A stretch of DNA of 64,000 nucleotides from Comamonadaceae bacterium (GTDB taxonomy: Bacteria > Pseudomonadota > Gammaproteobacteria > Burkholderiales > Burkholderiaceae_C): contig JAAFIY010000002.1 of the NCBI GenBank assembly GCA_013297985.1, positions 1 to 64,000 on the forward strand. Reading direction: 5' to 3'. How positions within the stretch are numbered: the first letter of the stretch is position 1; every line of letters starts with the position of its first letter. Both the position numbers and the translations under genes were made by a program. The notes under the pieces were generated by a model that saw only the letters and a list, made by a program, of their open reading frames with translations, searched no databases and was not told where the DNA came from. This document shows, one piece after another, positions 18,760 to 29,611 of this stretch.

Positions 18760-20382
18760 ATGGATGTTTCACGACGTTTTTTGATGTTGGCGCTGGGCTC
18801 CGGCGCGGCGGGCTTGGGTGGCTTGACGGCGTCCACGGGTTCGGTGGCTCAGGTGAGCACGGCTACGCGCCAGCGGGTGATCGTGATCGGTGCGGGCATC
18901 GCGGGCCTGGCTGCAGCACGCAAGCTCGTGGCGGCCGGTCATTCGGTGGTGGTGCTCGAAGGCCGCAACCGCATTGGCGGCCGAGTGTGGACCGAGAACA
19001 TCGAAGGCGTGCCGATGGACATTGGCGCCGGATGGATTCACGGCCCCAATGGCGGTAACCCGATTACCCCGCTGGCCGCCCAGGCGGGGGCACGCACCTA
19101 TGAGACCAACGACTCGTCTGTGCGGGTGATGGACGCCAGCGGCACCGATGTCACCACCCGCCAGTTTGACGAAGGCTCAGCGAAAAACCGCAGGCTGCTG
19201 GCCGCAGTGGCTACCGCGATGGCGGCCGGTGGGCCCGACAAAAGCCTGGCTCAAGCCCTGACAGAGGCCGACCCCACCGCGCTGACCGACCCGTTCAATC
19301 TGTACCCGCTCAACACCACCACTGAATTCGACTCCGGTGGTTGGCTGGAAGCCTTTAGCGCCCGCAGCTACAACAACGACGAAAAGTTTCCGGGCAAGGA
19401 TGTGCTGTTTCCCGGCGGCTACAAAGTCATTCCCGAACTCTTGGCGCAGGGCCTTGATGTCCGGCTCAACACCACGGTGACCAACATCAGCCACACCGCC
19501 AACGGCGTCACGGTCACAGCCAACAACGGCAGCTTCACCGGCGACTGGTGCGTGAACACCTTGCCCTTGGGCGTGTTGAAGGCGGGCACGGTCACTGTCA
19601 GCCCCGCGCTGGCGGCCGACAAGCAGGCCAGCATTGGCCGACTCGGCTTTGGCCAGATCAACAAGCTGTTCATGGTGTTTGACAACGCCTTTTGGCCCAC
19701 CGACCTGCAGTACTTCGGCTGGCATTCGCCGCTGCGTGGGCGCTATTCGTACTTCTTGAGCTACCGCACCTTCAGCAACATCAATTGCTTGGTCACTTTT
19801 GGTTTTGGGCAGCAGGGCCAAGCGCTTGAGCAGCTCAATGACGCGCAGTTGATCGCCGACGTCACCCCCGCCCTGCGCACGGTGTTTGGCGCCAACGCCG
19901 TGGCGCCGCGCCGCGTGCTGCTTACCCGCTGGAACGGCGACGCGTTTGCGCGCGGCGCTTATTCGTTTCAAGCCGTGGGCTGCACCGCAGAAGACCACGT
20001 CACTTTGGCGCAGCCCGCGGGTCGCTTGCTGTTTGCGGGTGAGCACACCCATGAAAAATACCGCGCCACGGTGCACGGTGCTTTCATCACCGGTGAACGC
20101 GAGGCTGATCGCGTGGTGGCCGCCAACGGCCGCAGTGCGGCCATGGAGCCATTTGATCGGGTGATGAACTGGGCCGAATCTGCCGTTGATTTGCTGCGCC
20201 CGCGCGGCATGCAAACGCAAACGGTCGGGCAGTACCGCTACCGCGCTTACCCCAACGGTTTTGTGGTTGGGCTGGACACCGTTAGCGGCAGCTTGGTGTA
20301 CTTGGCGCCGGGAGCGACCGCTCTGGCCACGCTCGGCCCCGTGGCCAGCTTTGTGCCGCAGGCTACCGCAGCGGGCTTCTGA
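18760..20382 (+). CDS. Tat-signal FAD-dependent amine oxidase
   Basis: [21 protein letters not shown] Tat-like signal; [68 protein letters not shown]. Confidence 0.92.
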   Translation: MDVSRRFLMLALGSGAAGLGGLTASTGSVAQVSTATRQRVIVIGAGIAGLAAARKLVAAGHSVVVLEGRNRIGGRVWTENIEGVPMDIGAGWIHGPNGGNPITPLAAQAGARTYETNDSSVRVMDASGTDVTTRQFDEGSAKNRRLLAAVATAMAAGGPDKSLAQALTEADPTALTDPFNLYPLNTTTEFDSGGWLEAFSARSYNNDEKFPGKDVLFPGGYKVIPELLAQGLDVRLNTTVTNISHTANGVTVTANNGSFTGDWCVNTLPLGVLKAGTVTVSPALAADKQASIGRLGFGQINKLFMVFDNAFWPTDLQYFGWHSPLRGRYSYFLSYRTFSNINCLVTFGFGQQGQALEQLNDAQLIADVTPALRTVFGANAVAPRRVLLTRWNGDAFARGAYSFQAVGCTAEDHVTLAQPAGRLLFAGEHTHEKYRATVHGAFITGEREADRVVAANGRSAAMEPFDRVMNWAESAVDLLRPRGMQTQTVGQYRYRAYPNGFVVGLDTVSGSLVYLAPGATALATLGPVASFVPQATAAGF

Positions 20383-20411
20383 GGCGGCGGTGAGGGCTCA
20401 GGCGGCAGCTT

Positions 20412-20488
20412 CGATGCCGCTAGTCCTGTTCATGCGGCGTCATCCTCGATGCCGCTAGTCCTGTTTAAGCGGCGTCATCTTCGATGCC
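20412..20488. repeat. 35-bp tandem repeat, about 2.2 copies, spanning the fabI 3' end
   Basis: CGATGCCGCTAGTCCTGTTCATGCGGCGTCATCCT repeated with period 35 (20412, 20447, partial at 20482). Confidence 0.85.
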
Positions 20489-21256
20489 ACCGGTGACGTG
20501 GCTAAAGCCGCCGTCCACATAAGTGATCTCGGCCGTCACTCCGGCGGCCAAGTCGCTCAGCAAGAAAGCGGCGACGTTACCCACGTCGTCAATCGTCACA
20601 TTGCGCCGAATGGGTGACTGGGCCGCCACCACGCCCAAGATCTTCCCGAAGCCTTTGATGCCGCTGGCGGCCAAGGTTTTGATGGGCCCGGCGCTGATTC
20701 CGTTGACCCGCACGCCTTTGGGGCCCAGTGAGCCGGCTAGGTAGCGCACGCTGGCTTCCAAGCTGGCCTTGGCCAAGCCCATGGTGTTGTAGTTGGGCAC
20801 GGTGCGGATGGCGCCCAAATACGTCAGTGTCAGCAGCGCGCTGTGTGGGTTCAGGTGGGGCAGGGCCGCCTTGGCCATGGCCGGAAAGCTGTAAGCACTG
20901 ATGTCGTGCGCAATGCGAAAGTTCTCACGGCTCAAGCCGTCTAAAAAATCACCCGCAATGGCTTCTCGCGGGGCGTAGCCTATGGCGTGCACAAAGCCAT
21001 CAAAGCTTGGCCAATGGGTGCTGAGGTCTTTGAACAGGGCGGCGATTTGCTCGTCACTGCCCACATCGCAGTCAAACACCAAGTTGCTGCCAAATTCAGC
21101 TGCGAACTCGGTGATGCGTTCTTTGAAGCGTTCGCCTTGGTAGCTAAAGGCCAACTCGGCCCCTTGGGCGTGGCAGGCCCGTGCCACGCCGTACGCAATC
21201 GATCGGTTGGAAAGTACGCCGGTGATCAACAGGCGTTTGCCGCTCAAAAAACCCAT
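20465..21256 (-). CDS. fabI: Enoyl-[acyl-carrier-protein] reductase (NADH) FabI
   Basis: [40 protein letters not shown]...[45 protein letters not shown]. Confidence 0.97.
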   Translation of the reverse strand: MGFLSGKRLLITGVLSNRSIAYGVARACHAQGAELAFSYQGERFKERITEFAAEFGSNLVFDCDVGSDEQIAALFKDLSTHWPSFDGFVHAIGYAPREAIAGDFLDGLSRENFRIAHDISAYSFPAMAKAALPHLNPHSALLTLTYLGAIRTVPNYNTMGLAKASLEASVRYLAGSLGPKGVRVNGISAGPIKTLAASGIKGFGKILGVVAAQSPIRRNVTIDDVGNVAAFLLSDLAAGVTAEITYVDGGFSHVTGGIEDDAA

Positions 21257-21385
21257 GGTGTGTTGGTGGTATTGATGCGGCCACTTCGAGCGCAGCCGAC
21301 GGGATGAAAACGCCGTGGTTCACAGGCCCGCAAGGGCTTTACCGAAAGTGGGCAGAACCGGTTTGAATCGGGGCAGAATTCTCGC

Positions 21386-23311
21386 ATGCACTGTTTGACC
21401 GCCCTGCGCCTGTTGTGTCGCTCTCTGCGTGGGGGCCTTGGGCATGCGGCGAGGGTGATCGCGCTAGTGGCTCTGCTGCCAAGCTGGGCCCACGCCGGGC
21501 ATGCCTATGCGCAGTTTGGCGACATCAAATACCCCCCTGACTTTGCCCATTGGAGCTATGTGAACCCGGCCGCACCCAAGGGCGGCGAAATCCGCTTGGT
21601 GCCACCCACCCGTTTGTCCAACTTCGACAAGTACAACCCCTACACCTTAAAAGGCAGCACCGCGCCGGGCATCACCAGCTTGATGTTCGAGAGCCTGCTG
21701 GTGGGCAACCACGATGAGCCCACCACCTCCTACGGCCTGCTCGCTGCCAGCGTGGTGGTGGCGCCTGACGGCCTAAGCGCAACCTTTGAGTTGCGGCCGC
21801 AAGCCCGCTTTCACCACGGCAAACCGGTGTTGGCCGCCGATGTGGTGCACAGCTTTACTCAAATCACCAGCAAGCAAGCCGCGCCGCAAATTCGCACCTA
21901 TTTCGCCGAAGTGGCAGCCGCCGTGGCGGTGGGCGAGCGCACGGTGCGCTTTGACTTCAAGCGCAAGAACGCCGAACTGCCGCTGATCGTGGGTGGCATG
22001 CCCGTGTTCAGCCGCGACTGGGGCGTGGTGGACGGCAAGCGAAAAGCCTTTGATGAAGTCGTCACCGACATGCCGATTGGCTCAGGCCCCTACCGCATCG
22101 GCCGGGTGAATTTTGGGCGCGACATCACCTATGAGCGCGACGCCAATTACTGGGCCAAAGACTTGAACGTGCGCCGTGGCCTGTTCAACTTTGACCGCAT
22201 CACCTACAAGATCTACAAAGACAACACGGCGCAGCTTGAAGGCTTCAAGGCCGGTGAGTTTGACTACATCCAAGCCTTCATTGCCCGCGAATGGGCGCGT
22301 GCCTACAGCGGGCGCCGATTCGATCGCGGTGAGCTGGTGCGGGCCGAGTTGCCGCACGGCAATGCCGGTGACTTTCAGGGCTTTTTGTTTAACACCCGCA
22401 ACCCGAAGTTCAGCGACCCGCGCGTGCGCCAGGCCATTGCGCTGGCCATGGACTACGAATGGCTCAACCGCCAGTTGTTCTACAACGCCTATGCCCGGGT
22501 GCGCGGCTACTTTCATGGCTCTGACTTTGAAGCCAAAGGCAAGCCATCGGCCGAAGAACTACCCCTGTTAGAGCCCCTGCGCGCCAAGCTGCCGCCCGCG
22601 GTGTTTGATGCCGACGTGCCGCTGCCGCCGGTGGCCCATTTGGATGCCGCGCAAGGCCCCACTTTGCGCGACAACTTGCGCCAAGCGCGCGACCTGCTGC
22701 GCGATGCAGGCTGGACGATTCAAAGCGGCGAGCTTCGCAACGCCCGGGGCGAGCGTTTCACCCTGGAGTTTTTAGACAGCGGTGGCAGCATGGGCCGCGT
22801 GGTCAGCCCCTATGCCAAGAATCTGGAAAAGCTCGGCATTCGCGTCAACCAGCGGGTGATTGACTTTGCGGTGCTGCAAAAGCGCATGGACACGTTTGAC
22901 TTTGAAATCACCTCCAGCCGCATCCCGGGCAACGAAGCGCCGGGCGCTGAGTTGCTTGACCGTTTTGGTTCTGAGGCTGCCAAAACCGAGGGCTCCAGCA
23001 ACGTGATCGGTGTGCGTGATACGGCGGTGGATGCCCTCTTGCAGCACGTACTGGCCGCGCAAACCCGGCCGCAATTGGCCACTGCACTCAAAGCGCTAGA
23101 TCGTGTTCTGCGCCATGGCCACTACTTTGTGCCGCACTGGCTAAGCGATGTGCACCGGGTGGCTTGGGCCGCGCCGCAACTGGTCAAACCGCAGGCCACG
23201 CCGCGCTACTACCAGCCCGAGGCTTGGGTGGTGTCAGCTTGGTGGGCCAGCGAGGCCAATCGGGCGCAGACCGCTGCGCGCGCCCAGCGCGCGACCGAGG
23301 CGGCCAAATGA
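21386..23311 (+). CDS. yejA: Peptide ABC transporter substrate-binding protein (YejA-like)
   Basis: FGDIKYPPDFAHWSYVNPAAPKGGEIRLVPP; upstream of yejBEF homologs. Confidence 0.92.
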   Translation: MHCLTALRLLCRSLRGGLGHAARVIALVALLPSWAHAGHAYAQFGDIKYPPDFAHWSYVNPAAPKGGEIRLVPPTRLSNFDKYNPYTLKGSTAPGITSLMFESLLVGNHDEPTTSYGLLAASVVVAPDGLSATFELRPQARFHHGKPVLAADVVHSFTQITSKQAAPQIRTYFAEVAAAVAVGERTVRFDFKRKNAELPLIVGGMPVFSRDWGVVDGKRKAFDEVVTDMPIGSGPYRIGRVNFGRDITYERDANYWAKDLNVRRGLFNFDRITYKIYKDNTAQLEGFKAGEFDYIQAFIAREWARAYSGRRFDRGELVRAELPHGNAGDFQGFLFNTRNPKFSDPRVRQAIALAMDYEWLNRQLFYNAYARVRGYFHGSDFEAKGKPSAEELPLLEPLRAKLPPAVFDADVPLPPVAHLDAAQGPTLRDNLRQARDLLRDAGWTIQSGELRNARGERFTLEFLDSGGSMGRVVSPYAKNLEKLGIRVNQRVIDFAVLQKRMDTFDFEITSSRIPGNEAPGAELLDRFGSEAAKTEGSSNVIGVRDTAVDALLQHVLAAQTRPQLATALKALDRVLRHGHYFVPHWLSDVHRVAWAAPQLVKPQATPRYYQPEAWVVSAWWASEANRAQTAARAQRATEAAK

Positions 23312-23335
23312 TCCGCACCTGCTTGCAACACTCGG

Positions 23336-23385
23336 TTGCTACCTTTTTGATAGCTGCTTGCGCCCTATTTCAGGGCGCTTCAGGC
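23336..23385 (-). repeat. Dispersed two-hairpin repeat, copy 2 (intergenic yejA-yejB)
   Basis: Reverse complement: GCGCCCTgaaatAGGGCGcaagcAGCTAtcaaaaagGTAGCAAcc. Confidence 0.75.
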
Positions 23386-23403
23386 CGATAAACTGCAAAG
23401 GCC

Positions 23404-24435
23404 ATGTTCAGCTACATCCTCAAACGCCTGCTGTTGATGATCCCCACTCTGTTTGGGGTGATGCTGATTACCTTTGCCGTGATTCAGTTTGTGCCCGGCG
23501 GGCCGGTGGAGCAAATGGTGTCGCAATTGCAGGGCCGCGACACGGGCGGCGAGGGCGCAGCAGCCGCCAGCGTGTACCGCGGCCGCCAAGGCGTTGATGC
23601 CAAGCGCATCGAAGAAATCCGTCAGCTCTACGGCTTTGACAAGCCGGTGCACGAGCGCTTTTTTGACATGGTGGTGGGCTTTGCCCAATTTGACTTGGGC
23701 CGCAGCTTTTTCCATCCCAAAGATGTGTGGTCGCTCATCAAAGAAAAACTGCCGGTGTCTATCAGCTTGGGGCTGTGGACGTTTTTTCTCACCTACTTGA
23801 TCAGCGTGCCGCTGGGCATTGCCAAGGCGGTGCGCGCGGGCACGCGCTTTGACACCTTCACCACCCTGATCGTGTTGGTGGGCTATGCCATTCCAGGCTT
23901 TGTGCTGGGGGTGGCGCTGCTGGTGATTTTTGGCGGGCAGTTGCAATGGTTTCCGCTGCGCGGGCTCACGTCTGCCAACTGGCACGACCTGAGCTGGCCG
24001 GGGCGCATCTTGGACTATCTGTGGCACATCGCACTGCCCGTCACCGCCAGCGTAGTGGGCGCCTTTGCAGTGACGACCATGCTCACCAAAAACTCGGTGC
24101 TCGAAGAAATCCGCAAGCAATATGTGATTACCGCCCGCGCCAAGGGCTTGAGTGAGCGCCGGGTGATGTGGCGGCACGTGTTTCGCAACGGGCTGATCCC
24201 CATCGTCACTGCTTTTCCGGCAGCGTTTGTGGGCGCTTTTTTTGCGGGCTCGTTGTTGATCGAAACCCTCTTTTCGCTGGACGGCCTGGGCTTGCTCAGC
24301 TACGAAAGCGTCATCCGCCGCGACTACCCCGTGGTGCTGGGCAGCTTGTATTTGTTCACCCTCATTGGCTTGGTCACCAAGCTCATCAGCGACCTGTGCT
24401 ACGTGTGGGTAGACCCCCGCGTGAAGTTTGATTAG
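23404..24435 (+). CDS. yejB: Microcin C/oligopeptide ABC transporter permease YejB
   Basis: MFSYILKRLLLMIPTLFGVMLITFAVIQFVPGGPVEQM. Confidence 0.96.
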   Translation: MFSYILKRLLLMIPTLFGVMLITFAVIQFVPGGPVEQMVSQLQGRDTGGEGAAAASVYRGRQGVDAKRIEEIRQLYGFDKPVHERFFDMVVGFAQFDLGRSFFHPKDVWSLIKEKLPVSISLGLWTFFLTYLISVPLGIAKAVRAGTRFDTFTTLIVLVGYAIPGFVLGVALLVIFGGQLQWFPLRGLTSANWHDLSWPGRILDYLWHIALPVTASVVGAFAVTTMLTKNSVLEEIRKQYVITARAKGLSERRVMWRHVFRNGLIPIVTAFPAAFVGAFFAGSLLIETLFSLDGLGLLSYESVIRRDYPVVLGSLYLFTLIGLVTKLISDLCYVWVDPRVKFD

Positions 24436-24444
24436 GCGCGCCGC

Positions 24445-25527
24445 ATGAGCACCGTTGCGTTGCCCGCCCAGAGCACTGAGCTCACCACCGCTGCGGGCGC
24501 TGTACCCGCCAGCCCCGCGCGCCGCGCATGGCGGCGCTTTGCCCGCAACCGCTTGGGCTTTTACAGCCTGATTGTGTTTGTGGCGCTGACGCTGGTGAGC
24601 CTGATGGCCGAAGTCGTCAGCAATGACAAACCCCTCTTGGCCAAGTACGACGGCCAATGGTTTGTGCCGATGCTGAACAACCCGCCAGAGACCGCCTTTG
24701 GCGGTGACTTTGAAACCCCCACTGACCACTTGGACCCTTTCATCCAAGCGCAATTTGCTAAGCCGGGCAACTGGGCGCTGTACCCCATCAACCCCTACCA
24801 CCACAGCACCATCAACTACTTTGCCAAGGTGCCCAACCCTGCGCCGCCGTCGGCCGACAACTGGATGGGCACCGACGACCGGGGCCGGGATGTGCTGGCG
24901 CGCTTGATCTACGGCTTTCGGGTGTCGGTGCTGTTTGCCTTGGCACTCACCGTGGTGGCGGTGGTGCTGGGCGTGGTGACGGGCGCTATCCAGGGCTACT
25001 TTGCGGGCAAGACCGATTTGGCCTTTCAGCGCTTTATTGAAGTGTGGAGCGCCATGCCTGAGCTGTATTTGCTCATCATCTTCTCAGCCGTGTTTAGCCC
25101 CAGCGTGGGTCTGCTGCTGGTGCTGCTGAGCTTGTTTGGCTGGATGGGCTTGAGCGACTACGTGCGTGCCGAGTTTTTACGCAATCGGCAGCTGGACTAT
25201 GTGCGTGCCGCCCGCGCGCTGGGCCTGAGCCACTGGCAAATTATCAGCCGCCATGTGTTGCCCAACAGCCTGACGCCGGTGGTCACCTTTTTGCCTTTTC
25301 GCATGAGCGCGGCGGTGTTGGCTTTGACCTCGCTGGACTTCTTGGGGCTGGGTGTGCCGCCCGGTACGCCCTCGTTGGGTGAACTGCTGGCTCAGGGCAA
25401 AAACAACCTGGATGCGTGGTGGATTTCGCTGTCCACGTTTTGCGTGCTGGTGGGCACGCTGCTGCTGCTCACCTTCATGGGTGACGCGCTGCGCGACGCG
25501 CTTGACCCGCGCAAGGCTGACCTATGA
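24445..25527 (+). CDS. yejE: ABC transporter permease YejE
   Basis: RRFARNRLGFYSLIVF...NWMGTDDRGRDVLARLIYGFRVSVLFAL. Confidence 0.96.
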   Translation: MSTVALPAQSTELTTAAGAVPASPARRAWRRFARNRLGFYSLIVFVALTLVSLMAEVVSNDKPLLAKYDGQWFVPMLNNPPETAFGGDFETPTDHLDPFIQAQFAKPGNWALYPINPYHHSTINYFAKVPNPAPPSADNWMGTDDRGRDVLARLIYGFRVSVLFALALTVVAVVLGVVTGAIQGYFAGKTDLAFQRFIEVWSAMPELYLLIIFSAVFSPSVGLLLVLLSLFGWMGLSDYVRAEFLRNRQLDYVRAARALGLSHWQIISRHVLPNSLTPVVTFLPFRMSAAVLALTSLDFLGLGVPPGTPSLGELLAQGKNNLDAWWISLSTFCVLVGTLLLLTFMGDALRDALDPRKADL

Positions 25528-27146
25528 GCGCTGCCCTCTTGGAGTTGCGCGGTCTGCGGGTGAGCTTTGGCGGCCACCCGGTGGTGCACGGGCTGGACTT
25601 GTCGCTGGCCCCGGGTGAAAAACTGGCGCTGGTGGGCGAATCAGGCTCAGGCAAAAGCGTCACGGCCTTGAGCCTGCTGGGCCTGGCTCAGGGCGCTCGG
25701 GTGGAAGGCCAGGCGCTGTGGCGCACGCACGATCAACCCGAACGCGATTTGCTTCGCTTAAGCCCGCCCGCCCTGCGCGCCGTGCGTGGCGCTGAGATCG
25801 CCATGATTTTTCAAGAGCCCATGACGGCCTTGAACCCGCTGTACACCGTCGGCGATCAGATTGCCGAGGTGTTTCAAGAAAAACAGGGTCTATCGCTCGC
25901 CAATGGGCTGAAGCTAGCTATCGAAATGCTAGCGAAGGTGGGCATTGATGAGCCCGCGCGCCGCGCCAAGGCCTATCCGCATCAGTTAAGCGGCGGCCAG
26001 CGCCAGCGCGCCATGATTGCCATGGCGCTGGCCTGCAAACCCAAACTGCTGCTGGCCGATGAGCCCACCACCGCGCTCGACGCGTCGCTGCGCATACAAA
26101 TCCTGCAACTGCTAGACGATTTGCGGGCCGAGCTCAACATGGCCGTGCTGCTGATTACGCACGACCTGCACCTGGTGCGCCGCTTCGCGCACCGGCTGGC
26201 GGTGATGGAGCGCGGCCATTTGGTGGAGCAGGGCCCGGTGGCCGATGTGTTTGCCAACCCCCAGCACGCCTACACCCAGCGCTTGCTGGCCAGCCAACCC
26301 CAGCGCGATGCCGCGCTAGACGCCTTGCCAGCCGCGCCTGCGGAACCTCTCATGCATGGCCGCGCCGTGGCGGTGCACTACGCGGTGCCGCGCCCTGGTA
26401 TGGCCGGTTGGTTCAAGTCCGGCCGCTTCACCGCTGTCAACGGCGTCGACTGCACCTTAAGTGCCGGGCGCACCCTTGCCGTAGTGGGCGAATCAGGCTC
26501 GGGCAAAAGCACGCTGGCCTTGGCCGCTCTGGGCCTGTTGCCTTTTGACGGCGATTTGGCTTTGGCCGGTGGCCATTGGAAAGCGCCACGTGCTGAGCAG
26601 TTGGCCCTGCGTCGGCGGGTGCAGGTGGTGTTTCAAGACCCGTTTTCGTCGCTGTCGCCGCGCCTGACGGTGGCCGAGCTGGTGGGCGAAGGCTTAGCGG
26701 TGCACCAGCCCCAGATGGCACTGCCCAAGCGCACCCAGCGAGTGCGCGACGCGCTGGCTGAAGTGGGGCTGACCGAAAGCGAATTCCCGCGTCTGCTGGA
26801 CCGATATCCACATGAGTTCTCAGGCGGCCAACGCCAGCGTCTGGCCATCGCCCGCGCCCTCATCGTGCAACCTCAGATGCTGGTGCTGGACGAGCCCACC
26901 AGCGCGCTAGACGTCACCATCCAGCAACAGGTGCTGCAGCTTTTGGTGCGCCTGCAACTTCAGCGCGGCTTGGCCTATTTGCTCATCACCCACGACGTGG
27001 CGGTGGTGGCCGCCATGGCGCACCATGTGATCGTGATGCGGCATGGCCAAGTGGTGGAAACCGGGCCGGTGAATCAAGTGCTGAACGCACCGGCCAACGA
27101 CTACACCCGGGAGCTGTTGGCGGCCTCGGGTTTGGCCGCCGCTTGA
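25524..27146 (+). CDS. yejF: ABC transporter dual ATP-binding protein YejF
   Basis: Two Walker A ([24 protein letters not shown]) and two LSGGQ/FSGGQ signatures. Confidence 0.96.
   Translation: MSAALLELRGLRVSFGGHPVVHGLDLSLAPGEKLALVGESGSGKSVTALSLLGLAQGARVEGQALWRTHDQPERDLLRLSPPALRAVRGAEIAMIFQEPMTALNPLYTVGDQIAEVFQEKQGLSLANGLKLAIEMLAKVGIDEPARRAKAYPHQLSGGQRQRAMIAMALACKPKLLLADEPTTALDASLRIQILQLLDDLRAELNMAVLLITHDLHLVRRFAHRLAVMERGHLVEQGPVADVFANPQHAYTQRLLASQPQRDAALDALPAAPAEPLMHGRAVAVHYAVPRPGMAGWFKSGRFTAVNGVDCTLSAGRTLAVVGESGSGKSTLALAALGLLPFDGDLALAGGHWKAPRAEQLALRRRVQVVFQDPFSSLSPRLTVAELVGEGLAVHQPQMALPKRTQRVRDALAEVGLTESEFPRLLDRYPHEFSGGQRQRLAIARALIVQPQMLVLDEPTSALDVTIQQQVLQLLVRLQLQRGLAYLLITHDVAVVAAMAHHVIVMRHGQVVETGPVNQVLNAPANDYTRELLAASGLAAA
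25891..25938 (+). repeat. Possible dispersed two-hairpin repeat inside yejF (weakest copy)
   Basis: cgctcgccaatgggctgaAGCTAGCTAtcgaaaTgCTAGCgaa; in frame. Confidence 0.4.
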
Positions 27147-27217
27147 CCTGGCGGATTTAGTTCGCGGCATAGTGTGTTTAAGCACTGAATGCATTACAAT
27201 CAGCGGTTAACAAAAAC

Positions 27218-27247
27218 AACGGGCGGCACCACCGCCCGTTTTTTGTT
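27218..27247 (+). terminator. Rho-independent terminator after yejF
   Basis: AACGGGCGGcaccaCCGCCCGTTTTTTGTT. Confidence 0.85.
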
Positions 27248-27399
27248 GCCTGCTTGGGATTTGGGTGACCCGCAGGCTTGATCAATTGTCTCTAAGCGCC
27301 GTTTGGCGCGTCGGATTGGGTCAAGTCTGTTTGTTTGGAACACCACGGCGTGCGCCGGTTGCCTGTGGGCAGCAAATCACCGCAGAAGGCGCGCCTCCA

Positions 27400-27993
27400 T
27401 TGAATTTGCAGCAACTTGTCGAGCAGACCGTGAAAGGTCTGGGCTATGACCTGGTGGACATTGACCGTTCCGCCGGCGGCTTGCTGCGCATCACCATGGA
27501 TCACCCCTGGCAGCCGGGCCAGGCGGCGGCGTTTATCACGGTAGAAGACTGCGAAAAAGTCACCCGGCAGCTTCAGTACGTGCTGGAAGTCGAGACCGTG
27601 GACTACCGTCGGCTTGAAGTGTCCAGCCCCGGCATTGACCGCCCCTTGCGCCATGCGGCTGACTTTGAGCGTTTCACAGGCGAGCTGATCGACATCACCC
27701 TGCGCGAGCCGATCGGCGCGGCCGGGGCCGATGGGCTGGCCAGCGCGGGGCGCAAGAAGTTTCGCGGCACGCTGCAGGTGGCCAGCGACGAGGCCCGCGC
27801 GTCCGGTGACGAATGGCAAATTGAGTTGGCCCCAGATGAGCCCAAGGCGCCCAAGCCCGGCAAAGCCAAGCTCAAGGCTGCAGCAGCGCCGCCCGCGGCA
27901 CTGAGTTTTAAGTTGGGTGACTTGCGCGACGCGCGTTTGGCACCTGTGGTGAATTTCAAAGGGCGGGCTGAATCAGCACCGCCCGCCGCATGA
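27400..27993 (+). CDS. rimP: Ribosome maturation factor RimP (TTG start assumed)
   Basis: LQQLVEQTVKGLGYDLVDIDRSAGGLLRITMDHP...YRRLEVSSPGIDRPLRHAADFERF; upstream of nusA. Confidence 0.93.
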   Translation: MNLQQLVEQTVKGLGYDLVDIDRSAGGLLRITMDHPWQPGQAAAFITVEDCEKVTRQLQYVLEVETVDYRRLEVSSPGIDRPLRHAADFERFTGELIDITLREPIGAAGADGLASAGRKKFRGTLQVASDEARASGDEWQIELAPDEPKAPKPGKAKLKAAAAPPAALSFKLGDLRDARLAPVVNFKGRAESAPPAA

Positions 27994-28008
27994 GGAAGGC
28001 TTTTCGAC

Positions 28009-29580
28009 ATGGCTGCCAGCAAATCCAAGAAAACTGCAGTGCCCGACGCACCCGAGATGCCGCGCATGAACCGCGAAATGCTCATGCTGGTAGACGCAAT
28101 TGCGCGTGAGAAAAACGTCGAGCGCGACATCGTCTTTGGCGCCGTAGAACTGGCCTTGGCCCAGGCCACCAAAAAGCTCTACACCGGCGAAGTGGATCTG
28201 CGCGTGTCGGTTGACCGCGAATCAGGCGAATACGAAACCTTCCGCCGCTGGCATGTGGTGCCCGACACGGCGGGCCTGCAACTGCCTGACCAAGAAATCC
28301 TGCACTTTGAGGCGCTGGAGCAAATCCCCGACATCGAGGTAGACGACTACATCGAAGAGCCGGTGGCCTCGGTGCCCATTGGCCGCATTGGCGCCATGGC
28401 GGCCAAGCAGGTCATCTTGCAAAAAATTCGCGACGCTGAGCGCGAAATGCTGCTGAATGACTTTTTGGCCCGTGGCGAAAAGATCTTTGTGGGCAGCGTC
28501 AAGCGCCTGGACAAGGGCGATTTGATTTGTGAGTCAGGCCGTATCGAAGGCCGCCTCAAGCGCACCGACCTCATTCCCAAAGAAAACCTGCGGGTGGGCG
28601 ACCGAGTGCGGGCCATCATCACCACCGTAGACGCCACCATGCGCGGCGCGCCCATGCTGCTGTCGCGCGCGGCGCCTGAGTTCATGGTGGAGCTGTTCCG
28701 CAACGAAGTGCCCGAGATTGAGCAGGGCCTGCTTGAGATCAAATCCTGCGCCCGTGACCCAGGCAGCCGCGCCAAGATTGCGGTGGTGTCGCATGACCGC
28801 CGCGTGGACCCCATCGGCACCTGCGTGGGCGTGCGTGGCAGCCGTGTCAACGCGGTGACCAACGAACTGGCCGGCGAGCGCGTGGACATCGTCTTGTGGA
28901 GCGAAGACCCCGCCCAGTTTGTGATCGGTGCGCTGGCGCCAGCCAATGTGCAGTCGATCGTGGTGGACGAAGAAAAACACGCCATGGACGTGGTGGTAGA
29001 TGAAGAAAACTTGGCCATCGCCATTGGACGCGGCGGGCAAAACGTGCGCCTGGCCGCTGAGCTGACCGGCTGGAAAATCAACATCATGGACGCGGCCGAG
29101 TCGGCACAGAAAACCGCCAGCGAAACCGAAACGGTGCGCGGGCTGTTCATGCAAAAGCTCGACGTCGACCAAGAAGTGGCCGACATCCTGATTGCCGAAG
29201 GCTTTACCAGCCTGGAAGAGGTGGCCTATGTGCCGCTGCACGAGATGCTGGAAATTGAATCGTTTGACGAAGACACCGTGGGCGAGCTGCGCGCACGCGC
29301 CAAAGACGCGCTGCTCACCATGGAAATTGCGCGCGAAGAAAGCGTTGAAGACGTCTCACAAGACCTGCGCGATCTGGACGGCCTGACGGTCGAGCTCATC
29401 GGCAAGCTCGCCGACGCGGGCGTGCACACCCGCGATGAGTTGGCCGACTTGGCGGTCGATGAACTCACCGACATCACCGGCCAAAGCGCTGAAGACGCCC
29501 GCGCCCTCATCTTGAAGGCACGCGAGCATTGGTTCGCCAACGAAGCGGCTGCCACAGATGGCAGCGGCACCCCCACCTGA
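28009..29580 (+). CDS. nusA: Transcription termination/antitermination factor NusA
   Basis: [37 protein letters not shown]...[33 protein letters not shown]. Confidence 0.97.
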   Translation: MAASKSKKTAVPDAPEMPRMNREMLMLVDAIAREKNVERDIVFGAVELALAQATKKLYTGEVDLRVSVDRESGEYETFRRWHVVPDTAGLQLPDQEILHFEALEQIPDIEVDDYIEEPVASVPIGRIGAMAAKQVILQKIRDAEREMLLNDFLARGEKIFVGSVKRLDKGDLICESGRIEGRLKRTDLIPKENLRVGDRVRAIITTVDATMRGAPMLLSRAAPEFMVELFRNEVPEIEQGLLEIKSCARDPGSRAKIAVVSHDRRVDPIGTCVGVRGSRVNAVTNELAGERVDIVLWSEDPAQFVIGALAPANVQSIVVDEEKHAMDVVVDEENLAIAIGRGGQNVRLAAELTGWKINIMDAAESAQKTASETETVRGLFMQKLDVDQEVADILIAEGFTSLEEVAYVPLHEMLEIESFDEDTVGELRARAKDALLTMEIAREESVEDVSQDLRDLDGLTVELIGKLADAGVHTRDELADLAVDELTDITGQSAEDARALILKAREHWFANEAAATDGSGTPT

Positions 29581-29611
29581 ACCCCGGCACTCGAACAAGG
29601 TTGCTCCGCAC

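Noticed and set aside
23380-24804. 474-aa minus-strand ORF and many similar long antisense ORFs (e.g. 34984-35988, 46520-47623 plus, 54359-55399 plus)
   Set aside because: Shadow ORFs opposite clearly conserved genes in high-GC DNA; low-complexity His/Arg/Gly/Ala compositions; no family recognised.
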